In this document: piece by piece, positions 35,114-44,325 of the stretch
How the letters are laid out: each line of letters starts with the position of its first letter
Numbering within the stretch: the stretch's first letter is position 1
Source of the DNA: Paraburkholderia piptadeniae
GTDB lineage: Bacteria > Pseudomonadota > Gammaproteobacteria > Burkholderiales > Burkholderiaceae
DNA: 64,000 nt
Direction of reading: 5' to 3'
Assembly: GCF_900007165.1 (NCBI RefSeq)
Contig: NZ_CYGY02000062.1
Span: 1-64,000 of the forward strand
Position numbers and translations under genes: made by a program
The notes under the pieces: model-generated
What the model saw: the letters and a program-made list of their open reading frames with translations, nothing else
Databases searched by the model: none
Told to the model about the DNA's origin: nothing

Positions 35114-36118
35114 TCACGTCTTTGCACAAGCAGAACGCAGCCGACTCCGATACTCTGTCGGCGAAATGTGCCAAACTTGCCGGAACAACCGTGCAAGACA
35201 TTCCCCGCTCGTTAGCCCACACCGCCTGGCAATCTTGTCGACAGGCAGATCGCTCGATTCCAGCATGGCTGCAGCCAGCTTGACGCGCGAACGCCGGAGA
35301 TGCTCAGAAGGCTTGACGCCCATTTCCGCGCGGAAGTGCCGCAAGTAAGAGCGGTCACTCATTCCCGCTGTTTGGGCGGCGACCATAATTGAAATCGACT
35401 TGTTGCAGTTGCGAGTGATCCACCGCGCACTTTCGTGAATCTTTTGCCTGATCGATTTGCCGTTATCGCTCGTGATGACAGCAAGCTCTGGCTGATTTAT
35501 ATCGGGCAGCAACTCCAGAACACGACGCAAAACGGAAACGCCTAAATCCCGTCGGATTATTTCGAGTGCCTGCCGGATTCCGGAGCGTGGCATGGGATCG
35601 TGCGGGGCAGTGACGCTCCCAGTGTCCATAGCGCCCAAGTCACTTGAAGCAGTCTGTTTGCCTTCGGCAGACCAACGACTTGAGCCCCTCACTGCGGACA
35701 GCAACGCGTCGCCGTTCCCAATAGCGAAGACCTCGTCTGCTTCAACTGCCGCGTTGCCAAGCCATCCACGGGATTGCGTATGCAGGGTGGCGTCGACGAC
35801 CGTTTCGCCACTCGCGAGGAAGAGCGCCCGTGCTTTACCCAAAAGTTTGACCGATTGTGTCAACACGTCGATGTGCGCCGAGCTGGATATACAACCGCCT
35901 TGGATGGAAATGAACGCGGTGCGGTAGGTGGGCGCATCGACGTGCTCGAGCGCGAGAACGTGATTCGCCTTATCGAAGACATCGACGATTTCTGCCACGG
36001 GCAACATCGAGAATCCGTCGAAAACGATGATTCCAATAAGGTGTACGGGGCGACTAGCAGTTGAATTGGGCACGGCGTGGCGTGAACTGTATGAATCAGG
36101 ACAATGAGTCATCTTCAT
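35114..36118 (-). CDS. GlxA-like regulator (DJ-1 domain plus AraC HTH)
   Basis: A 334-residue regulator with an N-terminal DJ-1/PfpI-like domain (HLIGIIVFDGFSMLPVAEIVDVF) and a C-terminal AraC domain (SDRSYLRHFRAEMGVKPSEHL, then GECLARLFRQVWHISPTEYRSRL). The interdomain part is unusually rich in Ser, Ala and Gly. AGGGA about nine bases upstream supports ATG 36118. It is first on the minus-strand arm of the exopolysaccharide locus, only 36 bases from the WcaJ-type gene, so it probably controls polymer synthesis. This is inference from position; such regulators elsewhere sense metabolites. Confidence 0.8.
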   Translation of the reverse strand: MKMTHCPDSYSSRHAVPNSTASRPVHLIGIIVFDGFSMLPVAEIVDVFDKANHVLALEHVDAPTYRTAFISIQGGCISSSAHIDVLTQSVKLLGKARALFLASGETVVDATLHTQSRGWLGNAAVEADEVFAIGNGDALLSAVRGSSRWSAEGKQTASSDLGAMDTGSVTAPHDPMPRSGIRQALEIIRRDLGVSVLRRVLELLPDINQPELAVITSDNGKSIRQKIHESARWITRNCNKSISIMVAAQTAGMSDRSYLRHFRAEMGVKPSEHLRRSRVKLAAAMLESSDLPVDKIARRCGLTSGECLARLFRQVWHISPTEYRSRLRSACAKT

Positions 36119-36585
36119 CAATGCATTCCCTGCTGCGTAACGGCGCCGTGACACATGGTGACCAGGAGTGTGAGGCGAGATTCAATACGCGCTTCAACGG
36201 ACGCCAGATAAAGGTGCAGAGAATACAAAGACGATTCGACACATCAAATCAGACAATTCCGATTCACCTTGCGACTGTCTCTGAGAAGAGAGTTTTAACG
36301 GACGTGATTCACGTCTCGTTAGAACTAATCTGACAGACCCATTCAATCACACGGATTGACGCACCATTCGTGGGCATTTCACAACGAATCTCACACCTGT
36401 GAATGCTTCAACTGGACTGCCCCGATTAGCCAGGGCAGCATCTCGTCCGCTGCATGCGCTGTGAGTCATGAGCGCATGCAGGTATGTCGTCAGGAAGCTT
36501 TCGTAATAGTTAGCATCGCGAATAAATAATCGTGACAAGCAGAACCCGCCAAATCACACCTCTACCAACAAACGGAGATCGTTCA
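36119..36585. other. divergent region between exopolysaccharide regulator and porin
   Basis: A 467-base gene-free and comparatively AT-rich stretch, notably around 36285-36350 and 36490-36550. It should contain promoters for the porin and for the minus-strand exopolysaccharide arm. No convincing gene or repeat is visible. Confidence 0.4.
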
Positions 36586-37737
36586 ATGAAAAAACAGGTC
36601 ATCGCATTGGCCGCCACCGCCGCGTTCACCGCTCCCGCCTTTGCACAAAGCAGTGTCACGCTGTATGGCGTGATCGACGAGGGCATCGACTATACGAACA
36701 ACGTCGGCGGCAACAGCGTAGTCGAGTTGCAAAGCGGCTACGCGCAAGGCAGCCGCTGGGGCATGAAAGGCGCGGAAGACCTGGGCGACGGCAACAAGGC
36801 GATCTTCCAGCTGGAAAACGGTTTCGACCTGAATAGCGGCCGGCTCGGTCAAGGCGGCCGCATGTTTGGCCGCCAGGCGTATGTCGGTCTGTCGAACGAC
36901 AGGTTCGGTACGGTCACATTCGGCCGTCAATACGACTCCGTCGTTGATTACCTTGCGCAAACGACGTCGAACGGCAACTGGTCCGGCTACCTGTTCTCGC
37001 ATCCGTTCGACAACGACAACACGGACAACTCGTTCCGCGTCAACAACACGATCAAGTACGCGAGCCCCGACATCGCGGGCTTCCAGTTCGGCGGCACGTA
37101 CAGCTTCAGCAACGACACGAACTTCGCCAACGACCGTCAGTACAGCTTTGGCGCGCAATACGCGACGGGCGGTCTGCTGCTCGCTGCAGCGTATCTGCAG
37201 GCAAACAACGCGGGCGCGACGACGGGCGGCGCGATCGCAACCAACGACGCCAGCTTCTTTGCGCAACGCATGCGCGTGTTTGGTGCGGGCATCAACTACA
37301 CGTTCGGCTCGGCGACGGTCGGCTTCGCGTACACGAACTCGAACTATAAGAACCCGACGGGCAACGGTTATCTGGCTGACCCGGCCGCGATCGTCGCGCC
37401 GGGCGCGACGCTAAATACGCTGAAGTTCCAGAACTTCGAGCTGAATGCGAAGTATCAGGTCACGCCCGCGTTCTTCGTCGGCGGCGAATACGTGTACACG
37501 ATGGAGAACTACGATGCATCGACGGGTGGCGTGAAGCCGAAGGTCCACTCGGTCGGCTTGATGGCGGACTACAACGTTTCGAAGCGCACGGACTTCTACG
37601 TGCAGGGCATGTACCAGAAGGTCGCCGGCGACAAGACGAACTCCATCATGGACAACGCGTTCATCCTCGGCACACAGGCTCCGTCGTCGACGGCGAACCA
37701 GTTTGCGTTCCGCGCAGCGATGCGCCACAAGTTCTAA
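36586..37737 (+). CDS. Gram-negative porin (OmpC/Bcs family)
   Basis: A 383-residue outer-membrane porin. The signal peptide is about residues 1-20 (AFAQ), leading into SSVTLYGVIDEGIDYTNNVGG. It ends in AAMRHKF with the terminal Phe of barrel proteins. CGGAG precedes the start. It is related to the porin at 7881 but not identical. It is followed by a strong terminator. Confidence 0.94.
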   Translation: MKKQVIALAATAAFTAPAFAQSSVTLYGVIDEGIDYTNNVGGNSVVELQSGYAQGSRWGMKGAEDLGDGNKAIFQLENGFDLNSGRLGQGGRMFGRQAYVGLSNDRFGTVTFGRQYDSVVDYLAQTTSNGNWSGYLFSHPFDNDNTDNSFRVNNTIKYASPDIAGFQFGGTYSFSNDTNFANDRQYSFGAQYATGGLLLAAAYLQANNAGATTGGAIATNDASFFAQRMRVFGAGINYTFGSATVGFAYTNSNYKNPTGNGYLADPAAIVAPGATLNTLKFQNFELNAKYQVTPAFFVGGEYVYTMENYDASTGGVKPKVHSVGLMADYNVSKRTDFYVQGMYQKVAGDKTNSIMDNAFILGTQAPSSTANQFAFRAAMRHKF

Positions 37738-37783
37738 GCGTCATGTAGAAAGCGACATTCGTGTCGCGAGATTCCCACGCATT

Positions 37784-37821
37784 GCCCGCCGCGCTTCATT
37801 CGAAGTGCGGCGGGCTTTTTT
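37784..37821 (+). terminator. intrinsic terminator after the porin
   Basis: A long stem of GCCCGCCGC with GCGGCGGGC, extended by an inner GCTTC/GAAGT pairing to about 14 bp with a four-base loop, is followed by six T residues at 37816-37821. Confidence 0.93.
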
Positions 37822-37849
37822 ATGGCGCCGCGATTGCGAGCGCGCAAGT

Positions 37850-38437
37850 TCATTCCCGAAACAGATGCAAGGCCGCGTACTGCAGCAGCATGATGGTCTT
37901 GCCGTCCATGATCTCGCCTCGCGCAACCATCGTAAGCGCATCGTCGAGGGGCAATTCGAGCACTTCGATGTCTTCACCCTCGTCGACGACTCCGCCGCCT
38001 CGGCCCACTCGCGCACCCGCGTCGTATTCGGCGACGAAGAAAAAGACCTTTTCCGTCACCGAGCCCGGACTCATGAACGCCTCGAAGATTTTGCGCACCG
38101 ATTGCACGCGATAACCCGTTTCCTCTTCGACCTCGGCGCGAATCCTTTCTTCCGGCGACGCCTCTTCGAGCAAGCCGGCGGGCGTCTCGATCAACATCCC
38201 GTCATGGCCGTTGACGAAGGCGGGGAAGCGGAACTGGCGCGTCAGCACGACAGTCCGGCGCCTCGGATCGTAGAGAAGAAGCGTCGCGCCGTTGCCGCGG
38301 TCATAGGTCTCCCGGCTCTGCCGCTGCCAACAGCCGTCGGCGCGCTGATAGTCGAAGGTGGTTTTCTTCAGCACGTACCAGTCGTCGGATAGCACTTGCA
38401 CGTCGACGATACGCACGCGTTCGGCGGTCTCGTTCAT
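37850..38437 (-). CDS. Nudix nucleoside-diphosphate-sugar hydrolase (NudK/AdpP group)
   Basis: A 195-residue Nudix hydrolase of the YffH/ADP-ribose pyrophosphatase group. It would hydrolyse GDP-mannose or ADP-ribose-like substrates. The Nudix box is visible in GLLEEASPEERIRAEVEEETGY, where the classical Arg of RE-x-x-EE is replaced by Ala, a variation also seen in NudK-like proteins. ATG 38437 follows AGGAG about five bases upstream. It is convergent with the porin across the terminator. Substrate not determined. Confidence 0.85.
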   Translation of the reverse strand: MNETAERVRIVDVQVLSDDWYVLKKTTFDYQRADGCWQRQSRETYDRGNGATLLLYDPRRRTVVLTRQFRFPAFVNGHDGMLIETPAGLLEEASPEERIRAEVEEETGYRVQSVRKIFEAFMSPGSVTEKVFFFVAEYDAGARVGRGGGVVDEGEDIEVLELPLDDALTMVARGEIMDGKTIMLLQYAALHLFRE

Positions 38438-38614
38438 GCGCACTCCTTGTCGCGAAGGCCAGAATCGGGGGCGGCGATTCCGTAAGGACGCGGCCCGAAT
38501 AGGCCGCGCGGTCGAATCATGGTATCGTGCAGATTCATGCAAAATCAAGAAAAGTCGTGCATTCTCACGCAGGCTCCAATTAGCGGCTCTGTCCCGGCGA
38601 TTCAGGCAAACCCG

Positions 38615-39370
38615 ATGCTGACCTCTCAACGCAAGAAGCTGATCCTCGATGCGCTCAAGCGCGACGGCCAGGTTCTGGCAAAGCCGCTGAGCAAATCGTT
38701 CGGTGTATCGGAAGACACAGTGCGGCGCGATCTGCGCGAGCTTGCTGCCGAAGGCAAGTTGCAGCGCGTCCATGGCGGCGCTTTGCCGTCGTCACCGGCC
38801 GTGGCGGACCTGGCGAAGCGCTGGTCGATCGGCTCGGAGGCGAAGGCGGCGATCGGACGGGCTGCCGCGCAGATGATCGCGCCGGGGCAGATTGCGATCG
38901 TCGACGGCGGCACGACCGCGATCCAGTTGGCCCGCCACCTCCCGATCGATCTGCGCGCGACAATCGTCACGCACAGTCCGAGCATCGCAGTCGAACTGGC
39001 GGAACACGAAGCACTCGAAGTCGTGCTGATCGGCGGGCGGCTCTTCCGTCATTCGATGGTGACGGTGGGCGCCGCCGCCATCGATGCGCTCAGCCACATT
39101 CGCGCCGACCTCTACTTCATGGGCGTGACGGGCGTTCATCCCGACGCGGGGCTCAGCACGGGCGACCTGGAAGAGGCGTACATCAAGCGCGCGCTTGCCG
39201 CGCACGCAGCGGAGACGGTTGTGCTGGCATCGTCGGAGAAGCTGAACGCCGCGTCCGCCTACAAGATCGCGGACATCGACGCCGCCAGTACGATCGTCGT
39301 CGAGAAGGGCACGCCTCATGAAGCGACCGCGCCCTTCGGTGCGCTCGGCGTGACGATCGTGCGTGCATGA
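38615..39370 (+). CDS. DeoR-family transcriptional regulator
   Basis: A 251-residue DeoR/GlpR repressor. The N-terminal HTH is LILDALKRDGQVLAKPLSKSFGVSEDTVRRDL, followed by the KLQRVHGGALP linker. The DeoR sensor domain has the sugar-phosphate-binding IVDGGTTAIQLARHL and ending VEKGT blocks. The start at 38615 is chosen because family proteins begin just before QRKKLIL. The target is unknown. It is divergent from the Nudix gene and has no sugar kinase neighbour. Confidence 0.87.
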   Translation: MLTSQRKKLILDALKRDGQVLAKPLSKSFGVSEDTVRRDLRELAAEGKLQRVHGGALPSSPAVADLAKRWSIGSEAKAAIGRAAAQMIAPGQIAIVDGGTTAIQLARHLPIDLRATIVTHSPSIAVELAEHEALEVVLIGGRLFRHSMVTVGAAAIDALSHIRADLYFMGVTGVHPDAGLSTGDLEEAYIKRALAAHAAETVVLASSEKLNAASAYKIADIDAASTIVVEKGTPHEATAPFGALGVTIVRA

Positions 39371-39388
39371 AGCGATGCGCGCCTTGCG

Positions 39389-39796
39389 CTAGCGCTTATC
39401 GAGAAACCGCTTCAGCGCGGCGAGATCGCGCTCGACCCATTGCGCGTCGGCGGCGAATCGCGCGTCGCTCATGTCCGCCGTGCGCAGCAGCGTGAAGAGC
39501 ACTTCGGTGCCGTCGCCGTTTGCGATGACGCGCATCGGAATGTAGATCTCGTCACCGTGTTCCGTCATCACATAGTGATCGAGCACGCCATACGGATTGT
39601 GCGGCGTGAAGCGCACGGTGACGGGGCGGCCGTCGGCGCTTTCGAAGGTCCACAGCGAGCCTTCGCCGCGCAACGGCTTGCCGAGCCCCGATGCCCACTG
39701 CGCGAATGACAGCGGGTGCTCCATGAACGCGTACACTTCGCGCCAATCGCGCGCGATCGACACGCTGATCGTTTTCGATTCGACAGAGCCGGTCAT
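39389..39796 (-). CDS. SRPBCC-fold (polyketide cyclase/AHSA1-like) protein
   Basis: A 135-residue START/Bet v1-fold protein. It begins ESKTISVSIARDWREVYAFMEHPLSFAQWASGL, the typical opening of SRPBCC proteins that bind small hydrophobic ligands. GGAG lies nine bases before the ATG at 39796. It is convergent with the DeoR gene. No specific function can be assigned. Confidence 0.75.
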   Translation of the reverse strand: MTGSVESKTISVSIARDWREVYAFMEHPLSFAQWASGLGKPLRGEGSLWTFESADGRPVTVRFTPHNPYGVLDHYVMTEHGDEIYIPMRVIANGDGTEVLFTLLRTADMSDARFAADAQWVERDLAALKRFLDKR

Positions 39797-40232
39797 GGGT
39801 TCGTCTCCACAAGGGGCAACGGCGGGGGCAACGGCGTGCGTCTCAAGTTTCGCGCGCGTCATGCCGATATGAGATTGAGCGGTTGCCCATGACGCTTCGA
39901 CGCCCGCGCGGCGCTCGCCGCAGGGCGGGGCAAGCAAAAAAACCGCCGTTAAACATTTCATTTGTATCAGAGTGTTCGGGCCGCCGGCTTTTCGGGTGCA
40001 CGCACTCTACAATGCGGATTCATTTTAGACGGTTAATCTGGCCCTTTTGACGGAAGATCGCATCACGTTTGACGCGGCTCCGTCAGGGCATCGGCTGGTT
40101 CCGGCACAGTGCCGGAAGGTTGCAGCCGCAAACAAGGCGGCATGCCGCGCCACCGTCAGCGAGTGTCGGTCGACACCTGCTGGGCAGGCAGAAGCGCGCA
40201 TCCGGTCTTTAACGAACAATGCGGGAGAGCAG
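39797..40232. other. gene-free region upstream of the LysM/LytM lipoprotein gene
   Basis: A 436-base region between divergent genes. AT-richer segments at 39935-39990 (including AAAAAAACCGCCGTTAAAC) and around 40005-40040 (TACAATGCGG) are plausible promoters. No gene with coding bias and a ribosome binding site is seen. Confidence 0.35.
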
Positions 40233-41183
40233 ATGTCGATGAGTGGACTCGGCAAGACGTGGGCCAGTTTCGCGAGCTTTACACTCGCCTTGATGCTGGG
40301 TGCCTGTGCGCACGTCGGCGAGCAGAACGCAAATAACAATGACGCGGCCGCGAGCAATCAGACGGCCGCCAATCCAACGCCCGTGCAACCCGCGACGCAG
40401 ATGGTCGCGCAGCCCGTGCCGCCCGTTATGTACAAGGTGCGGCGCGGCGATTCGCTTGCCCGCATTGCGCGCAGCCGCAACGTGACGGTCGCGCAGATCG
40501 TCGCGTGGAATCATCTGAAGCCGCACGCGCGCTTGCGGACCGGTCAGTCGCTGAAGGTGTCGTCGCCGGATGCCGTCAAGATGGTCGCGGTGCCCGTCGC
40601 ATCTTCTTTGGCTTCGAACGGATCGACGTCGGGCGTCAATGCGAACGCCGGCAATGCATCGGGCGCGACGATCAGCAGCGCAACCGGCGGTGATTCGAAT
40701 GGCGCCAACGGCTCGAACAACGCCCAGAGCACGACGGCTTTGGCCGCTGCGCCCGCGCCGAGCGCCGCCGAAGCGCGCGAAGTGAACGCCGAAGTGTCGC
40801 GTCACGCGAAAGCCGTGTCGTTGATCTGGCCGGCGCAAGGCAGCGTCGTCGAGGCTTTCCAGCCGGGCGAAACGCGCGGCATCGAAATCGGCGGCAAGCC
40901 TGGCGATCCGATCCGCGCCGCAGCGGACGGCAAGGTGATGTATGCGGGCACGGGGCTCAACGAATACGGCAGCCTCATCATCGTCCAGCACAACAAGGAC
41001 TTTCTGACGGCCTACGCGCACAACCGCAAACTGCTTGTGAAGACGGGCGACATCGTGCGCAAGGGGCAGCAGATCGCCGAGATGGGCAGCGAGAACAACT
41101 CGCGCGTCTCCGTGCTGTTCGAGCTGCGCCACGACGGCAAGCCGATCGATCCAATGCCTTTTCTGCCGCATCAACGCAGCTGA
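40233..41183 (+). CDS. LysM/LytM lipoprotein, NlpD-like
   Basis: A 316-residue envelope lipoprotein. A signal with lipobox LGAC (C25) is followed by a LysM domain (YKVRRGDSLARIARSRNVTVAQIVAWN, about 66-110) and a Ser/Ala/Gly/Asn-rich linker. The C-terminal M23/LytM domain runs from about 205 to 312. It lacks the metal ligands: the usual H-x-H-x-E block reads VLFELRH and the first zinc His is replaced, so it should be catalytically dead like NlpD/EnvC, activating an amidase at division. The start at 40233 has GGGAG six bases upstream. Confidence 0.88.
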   Translation: MSMSGLGKTWASFASFTLALMLGACAHVGEQNANNNDAAASNQTAANPTPVQPATQMVAQPVPPVMYKVRRGDSLARIARSRNVTVAQIVAWNHLKPHARLRTGQSLKVSSPDAVKMVAVPVASSLASNGSTSGVNANAGNASGATISSATGGDSNGANGSNNAQSTTALAAAPAPSAAEAREVNAEVSRHAKAVSLIWPAQGSVVEAFQPGETRGIEIGGKPGDPIRAAADGKVMYAGTGLNEYGSLIIVQHNKDFLTAYAHNRKLLVKTGDIVRKGQQIAEMGSENNSRVSVLFELRHDGKPIDPMPFLPHQRS

Positions 41184-41222
41184 TCGAGCCGTTTCAACGC
41201 GTGCGAGGAAGATCGGCCTGAA

Positions 41223-41251
41223 GGCTCCGGCGAAAGAAGCTCGCCGGAGCC
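41223..41251. terminator. hairpin between convergent genes
   Basis: A perfect 11-bp inverted repeat (GGCTCCGGCGA with TCGCCGGAGCC) with a seven-base loop lies between the lipoprotein and alpha/beta hydrolase genes. It has only short T tracts, so it may act as a weak bidirectional terminator. Confidence 0.6.
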
Positions 41252-41273
41252 TTGCTGCGTTTGCGTCCGTCGC

Positions 41274-42092
41274 TCAATCGATCCAGCGCATGACTGCGGC
41301 GACGATGGCCTCGGGCGCGTCTTCCTGCATCAGATGTCCGGCGTTCGGCACGGCCTGAAAACGCGCGCCGGGCACGAGACCCGCCAGATGCCGCCCGCGT
41401 TCGATGGGAATCCATTGATCGTCTTCGCCCCACAGAATCTGCGTGCGGCAGCGTATCTGCGGATAGCGCACTTCGACTTCATCCGTATAGCGCTGATCCA
41501 TCTGCGCGATCTGACGATAAAAGGCCGGCTGTCCGATGTCCCCGAGCCAGGGCTCGACATAGGGTGCGAGATCGTCAGCGGAAATCGGCCTCGCGACCGC
41601 GCCGCGAATATACGCATCGACGATTGCCGCATGAATATACGCGGGCAGGCCAGCGAACACCGCCGCGTGCTCGCGCACGTGCCTGACGAACGGCGAGCCC
41701 CAGGGCGCGACGGCAACCGGGTCGATCAGCGTCAGGCTTCGATATTCGCAGCCATCGATCAGATGCGCGCGTAACGCCGTCGCGCCGCCGAAATCATGCG
41801 CGACGACATCGGGCGCATCCAGCTTCCAATGCGCGAGCAGCGCGGCCAGCACGCCGTTCTGCACGCCGAGCGACACGTCCTGGCCTTCGCGCATTTCCGA
41901 TTGTCCATAGCCGGGCAGATCGTAGACATACACTTTGCGTTCATGCGCGAGATGTGGCGCGATCCGATGCCATACCCACGACGAAAACGGCGTGCCGTGA
42001 ATCAGAACGATCGGCGGACCGTCGCCGAACGTTCGATAGCGAACTGCCTGATCGCGGTATGTGAAGGTCTGATCGAGCGTCCATTGCTTCAT
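41274..42092 (-). CDS. alpha/beta hydrolase, haloalkane-dehalogenase-like
   Basis: A 272-residue alpha/beta hydrolase with oxyanion HGTPFSSWVW near residue 35 and nucleophile elbow VAHDFGGATAL, where the nucleophile is Asp rather than Ser. This is as in haloalkane dehalogenases, fluoroacetate dehalogenases and some epoxide hydrolases. The catalytic His lies in NAGHLMQEDAP. The start at 42092 follows GGAG about eleven bases upstream. Real substrate unknown. Confidence 0.82.
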   Translation of the reverse strand: MKQWTLDQTFTYRDQAVRYRTFGDGPPIVLIHGTPFSSWVWHRIAPHLAHERKVYVYDLPGYGQSEMREGQDVSLGVQNGVLAALLAHWKLDAPDVVAHDFGGATALRAHLIDGCEYRSLTLIDPVAVAPWGSPFVRHVREHAAVFAGLPAYIHAAIVDAYIRGAVARPISADDLAPYVEPWLGDIGQPAFYRQIAQMDQRYTDEVEVRYPQIRCRTQILWGEDDQWIPIERGRHLAGLVPGARFQAVPNAGHLMQEDAPEAIVAAVMRWID

Positions 42093-42154
42093 CGGTGTTG
42101 AGCTCCGTTTCGCAAACCGCGCGAGCGCGATTCGTTTCGATGGATCACGATGGA

Positions 42155-42553
42155 TCACGCCACTTCGATCGACTTCAATATTGGCGCGACCTGTCCATGT
42201 GCATGAAGTATCTCGGGGCTGTTCTGCAAGATCTGCCGATAGCGCGGCAGAAACAGATTGCCCGGCGCATCGTCGGAGAAAAGGCCCACTATCGATTCCA
42301 CAGCCGCGATGCGTTCAACGGAAGTCGCTTCGTCGTTGTCGAGAATCTCGTCGACATTGGCGATCACCGTCGACAGCGAAGTGAGCCAGCGAAAGCCCGA
42401 ACCGTTGATCAAGACCTGCAGGAACGCGGCGGGCGTGACAGGCCCGAACTCCTTTTCATACGATGCGCGCTCGTGATCGAGTATCGCTTTGTGCAGCACG
42501 AGCAGCGGCTTGCGAATGTCCCCAAGAAACTGAATGGCGCGTTGGTCGTTCAT
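42155..42553 (-). CDS. conserved-looking hypothetical protein
   Basis: A 132-residue soluble, mostly helical and acidic protein beginning MNDQRAIQFLGDIRKPLLVLH. GGAG lies about seven bases upstream of the ATG, and third-position GC is high, so it appears real. I do not recognise a family. It follows 62 bases upstream of the dehalogenase-like hydrolase on the same strand, so they may form a small operon. No Cys and no membrane segment. Confidence 0.6.
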   Translation of the reverse strand: MNDQRAIQFLGDIRKPLLVLHKAILDHERASYEKEFGPVTPAAFLQVLINGSGFRWLTSLSTVIANVDEILDNDEATSVERIAAVESIVGLFSDDAPGNLFLPRYRQILQNSPEILHAHGQVAPILKSIEVA

Positions 42554-42848
42554 CGTTCGACTCCAGGGCGAGAGCTTGCACGGCTATTACACGCGACATC
42601 GGACATCGGCGCAATCGGTATCGGGCGATGGCTTCGGCGGGCAGTCCGCACGCACGAAAGCAGCAGAGCGTATCTGACGGGCGGCGTGCTCGAGAACGTT
42701 CGTTCGCGCGGGGTGGAACAATGGTGCGCAGACAGTCGGCGCGGCGGAGGTCGCGAAGTTGAGGCAGGCGACGCAGGCTGCACGACAAGCGTTTTGTTTG
42801 CGAGGCGCTCGGGCATTTTCAAAGCAGGCGCCTTCGCAACAAAAAACA

Positions 42849-43505
42849 TCAGCGATGCTGCCCGACCTTCTGCTTGCGCTCCAGCACCCGCGCGTACCAC
42901 GTCAACGGAAAGCACATCGCGAAGTACAGCAGCGCGACCATTCCATAGATCGGAAACGGCCGGAACGCCGCGTTGGTGATCATCGTGCCCGTCTTCGTGA
43001 GTTCGATGAAGCCGATGATCGACGTGAGCGCCGTGCTCTTGACGACTTGCACGAGAAAGCCGACCGTCGGCGCGACGGCGATCTTCAGCGCCTGCGGCCA
43101 CACGATATAGCGCAACTGCTGGCCGAACGTCATGCCGAGGCTTGCGCCCGCAGCCCACTGTCCGCGCGGCACGGCTTCGACGCAGCCGCGCCAGATGTCC
43201 GCGAGATACGCGCTCGTGTAGAGCGTCAGCGTGACGGTCGCGGCGACCCAAGGCGATACGTCGACGCCGAGCAAAGGCAAGCCGAAGAACGCGAGAAAGA
43301 GCTGCATCAGCAAAGGCGTGCCCTGGAACAGCTCGACGTACAGCACGACCATGCGCCTCAGCCACGGCAACGGCGACACGCGCATCGCAAGCAGCAACAG
43401 CCCGACGATACCGCCGCCGACGAACGCAATCAGCGACAGCAGCACCGTCCAGCGCGCGGCGAGCAGCAGGTTGCGCGCGATGTCCCACAGCGTGAATTCG
43501 ATCAT
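42849..43505 (-). CDS. polar amino acid ABC transporter permease
   Basis: A 218-residue HisM/GlnP-type inner-membrane permease. It has about five helices, the ELFQGTPLLMQLFL segment and the EAA loop GASLGMTFGQQLRYIVWPQALKIA that docks the ATPase. The start overlaps the upstream permease by four bases (ATGA). It is the last gene of a binding protein-permease-permease unit. No ATPase gene follows before the hypothetical gene at 42553. Confidence 0.9.
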   Translation of the reverse strand: MIEFTLWDIARNLLLAARWTVLLSLIAFVGGGIVGLLLLAMRVSPLPWLRRMVVLYVELFQGTPLLMQLFLAFFGLPLLGVDVSPWVAATVTLTLYTSAYLADIWRGCVEAVPRGQWAAGASLGMTFGQQLRYIVWPQALKIAVAPTVGFLVQVVKSTALTSIIGFIELTKTGTMITNAAFRPFPIYGMVALLYFAMCFPLTWYARVLERKQKVGQHR

Positions 43506-44257
43506 GACGGGCGCTCCGTCGACGGCGCCGGGCGCGCGCCGCGCCATGCGAGGAGGTTGCGAAAGAGGCCACGCGGCGCATCCGTGGAGCGGGCCGCGCG
43601 CCCTGCGAAAAGCCCCTTGCCGAGCCGGTTCAGCAGTTGACGCAAGACGATCGACAGCACCAGATACGTCGCGGTGATGATCACGTATGCCTCGAACGAG
43701 CGGAAGTTGCGCGACTGGATATAGTTCGCCGCGTAGGTCAGATCGGGCACCGAGATTTGCGACACGACTGCCGAGCCGAGCATCACGATCAGCACCTGGC
43801 TCAGCAACGCGGGAAACACGTTGGCGACCGCCTGCGGCAGCACGACATGGCGAAACACCTGGCGCCTCTCGAGGCCGAGCGCCTGCGCGGCCTGAACCTG
43901 TCCATGCGGAATCGAATCGATACCCGCGCGCACGATTTCGATTGCGTACGCACCGAGATTGACCGTCATCGCGAGTATCGCGGCCTCGATTTCGTCGATG
44001 TGGATGCCGAGGCCAGGCAGCCCGAAGAACACAAAGAAGAGTTGCACGAGAAACGGCGTGTTGCGAATCAGCTCGACATACGTCGCGATCAGCGCGCGCG
44101 CCCACTTCGGACCGGACGCGGCCGCCGCCGCGCCCGCAATGCCGACGAGGCCGCCCAGCACGGTCGAGACGGCCGTGAGCGCGAGCGTCACGCCGACGCC
44201 ACGCACGAGCATGCCCGCATACATGTCGAAGCTGCTGAAATCGAACGCGTAACTCAT
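43502..44257 (-). CDS. polar amino acid ABC transporter permease
   Basis: A 251-residue partner permease of the HisQ/GlnP type, with IRNTPFLVQLFFVFFGLPGLG and the EAA loop AAQALGLERRQVFRHVVLPQAVANV. A C-terminal extension of about 25 residues after the last helix is Arg- and Pro-rich. Heterodimerises with the product of the following gene to form the channel for a polar amino acid. It starts 68 bases after the binding-protein gene. Confidence 0.9.
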   Translation of the reverse strand: MSYAFDFSSFDMYAGMLVRGVGVTLALTAVSTVLGGLVGIAGAAAAASGPKWARALIATYVELIRNTPFLVQLFFVFFGLPGLGIHIDEIEAAILAMTVNLGAYAIEIVRAGIDSIPHGQVQAAQALGLERRQVFRHVVLPQAVANVFPALLSQVLIVMLGSAVVSQISVPDLTYAANYIQSRNFRSFEAYVIITATYLVLSIVLRQLLNRLGKGLFAGRAARSTDAPRGLFRNLLAWRGARPAPSTERPS

Positions 44258-44325
44258 CGTATGCGGCTCATCGTGAAATCGGCGATCAAGTGGAATTCAA
44301 CGCGAGAGGACTTCAAAGCGAGGAC

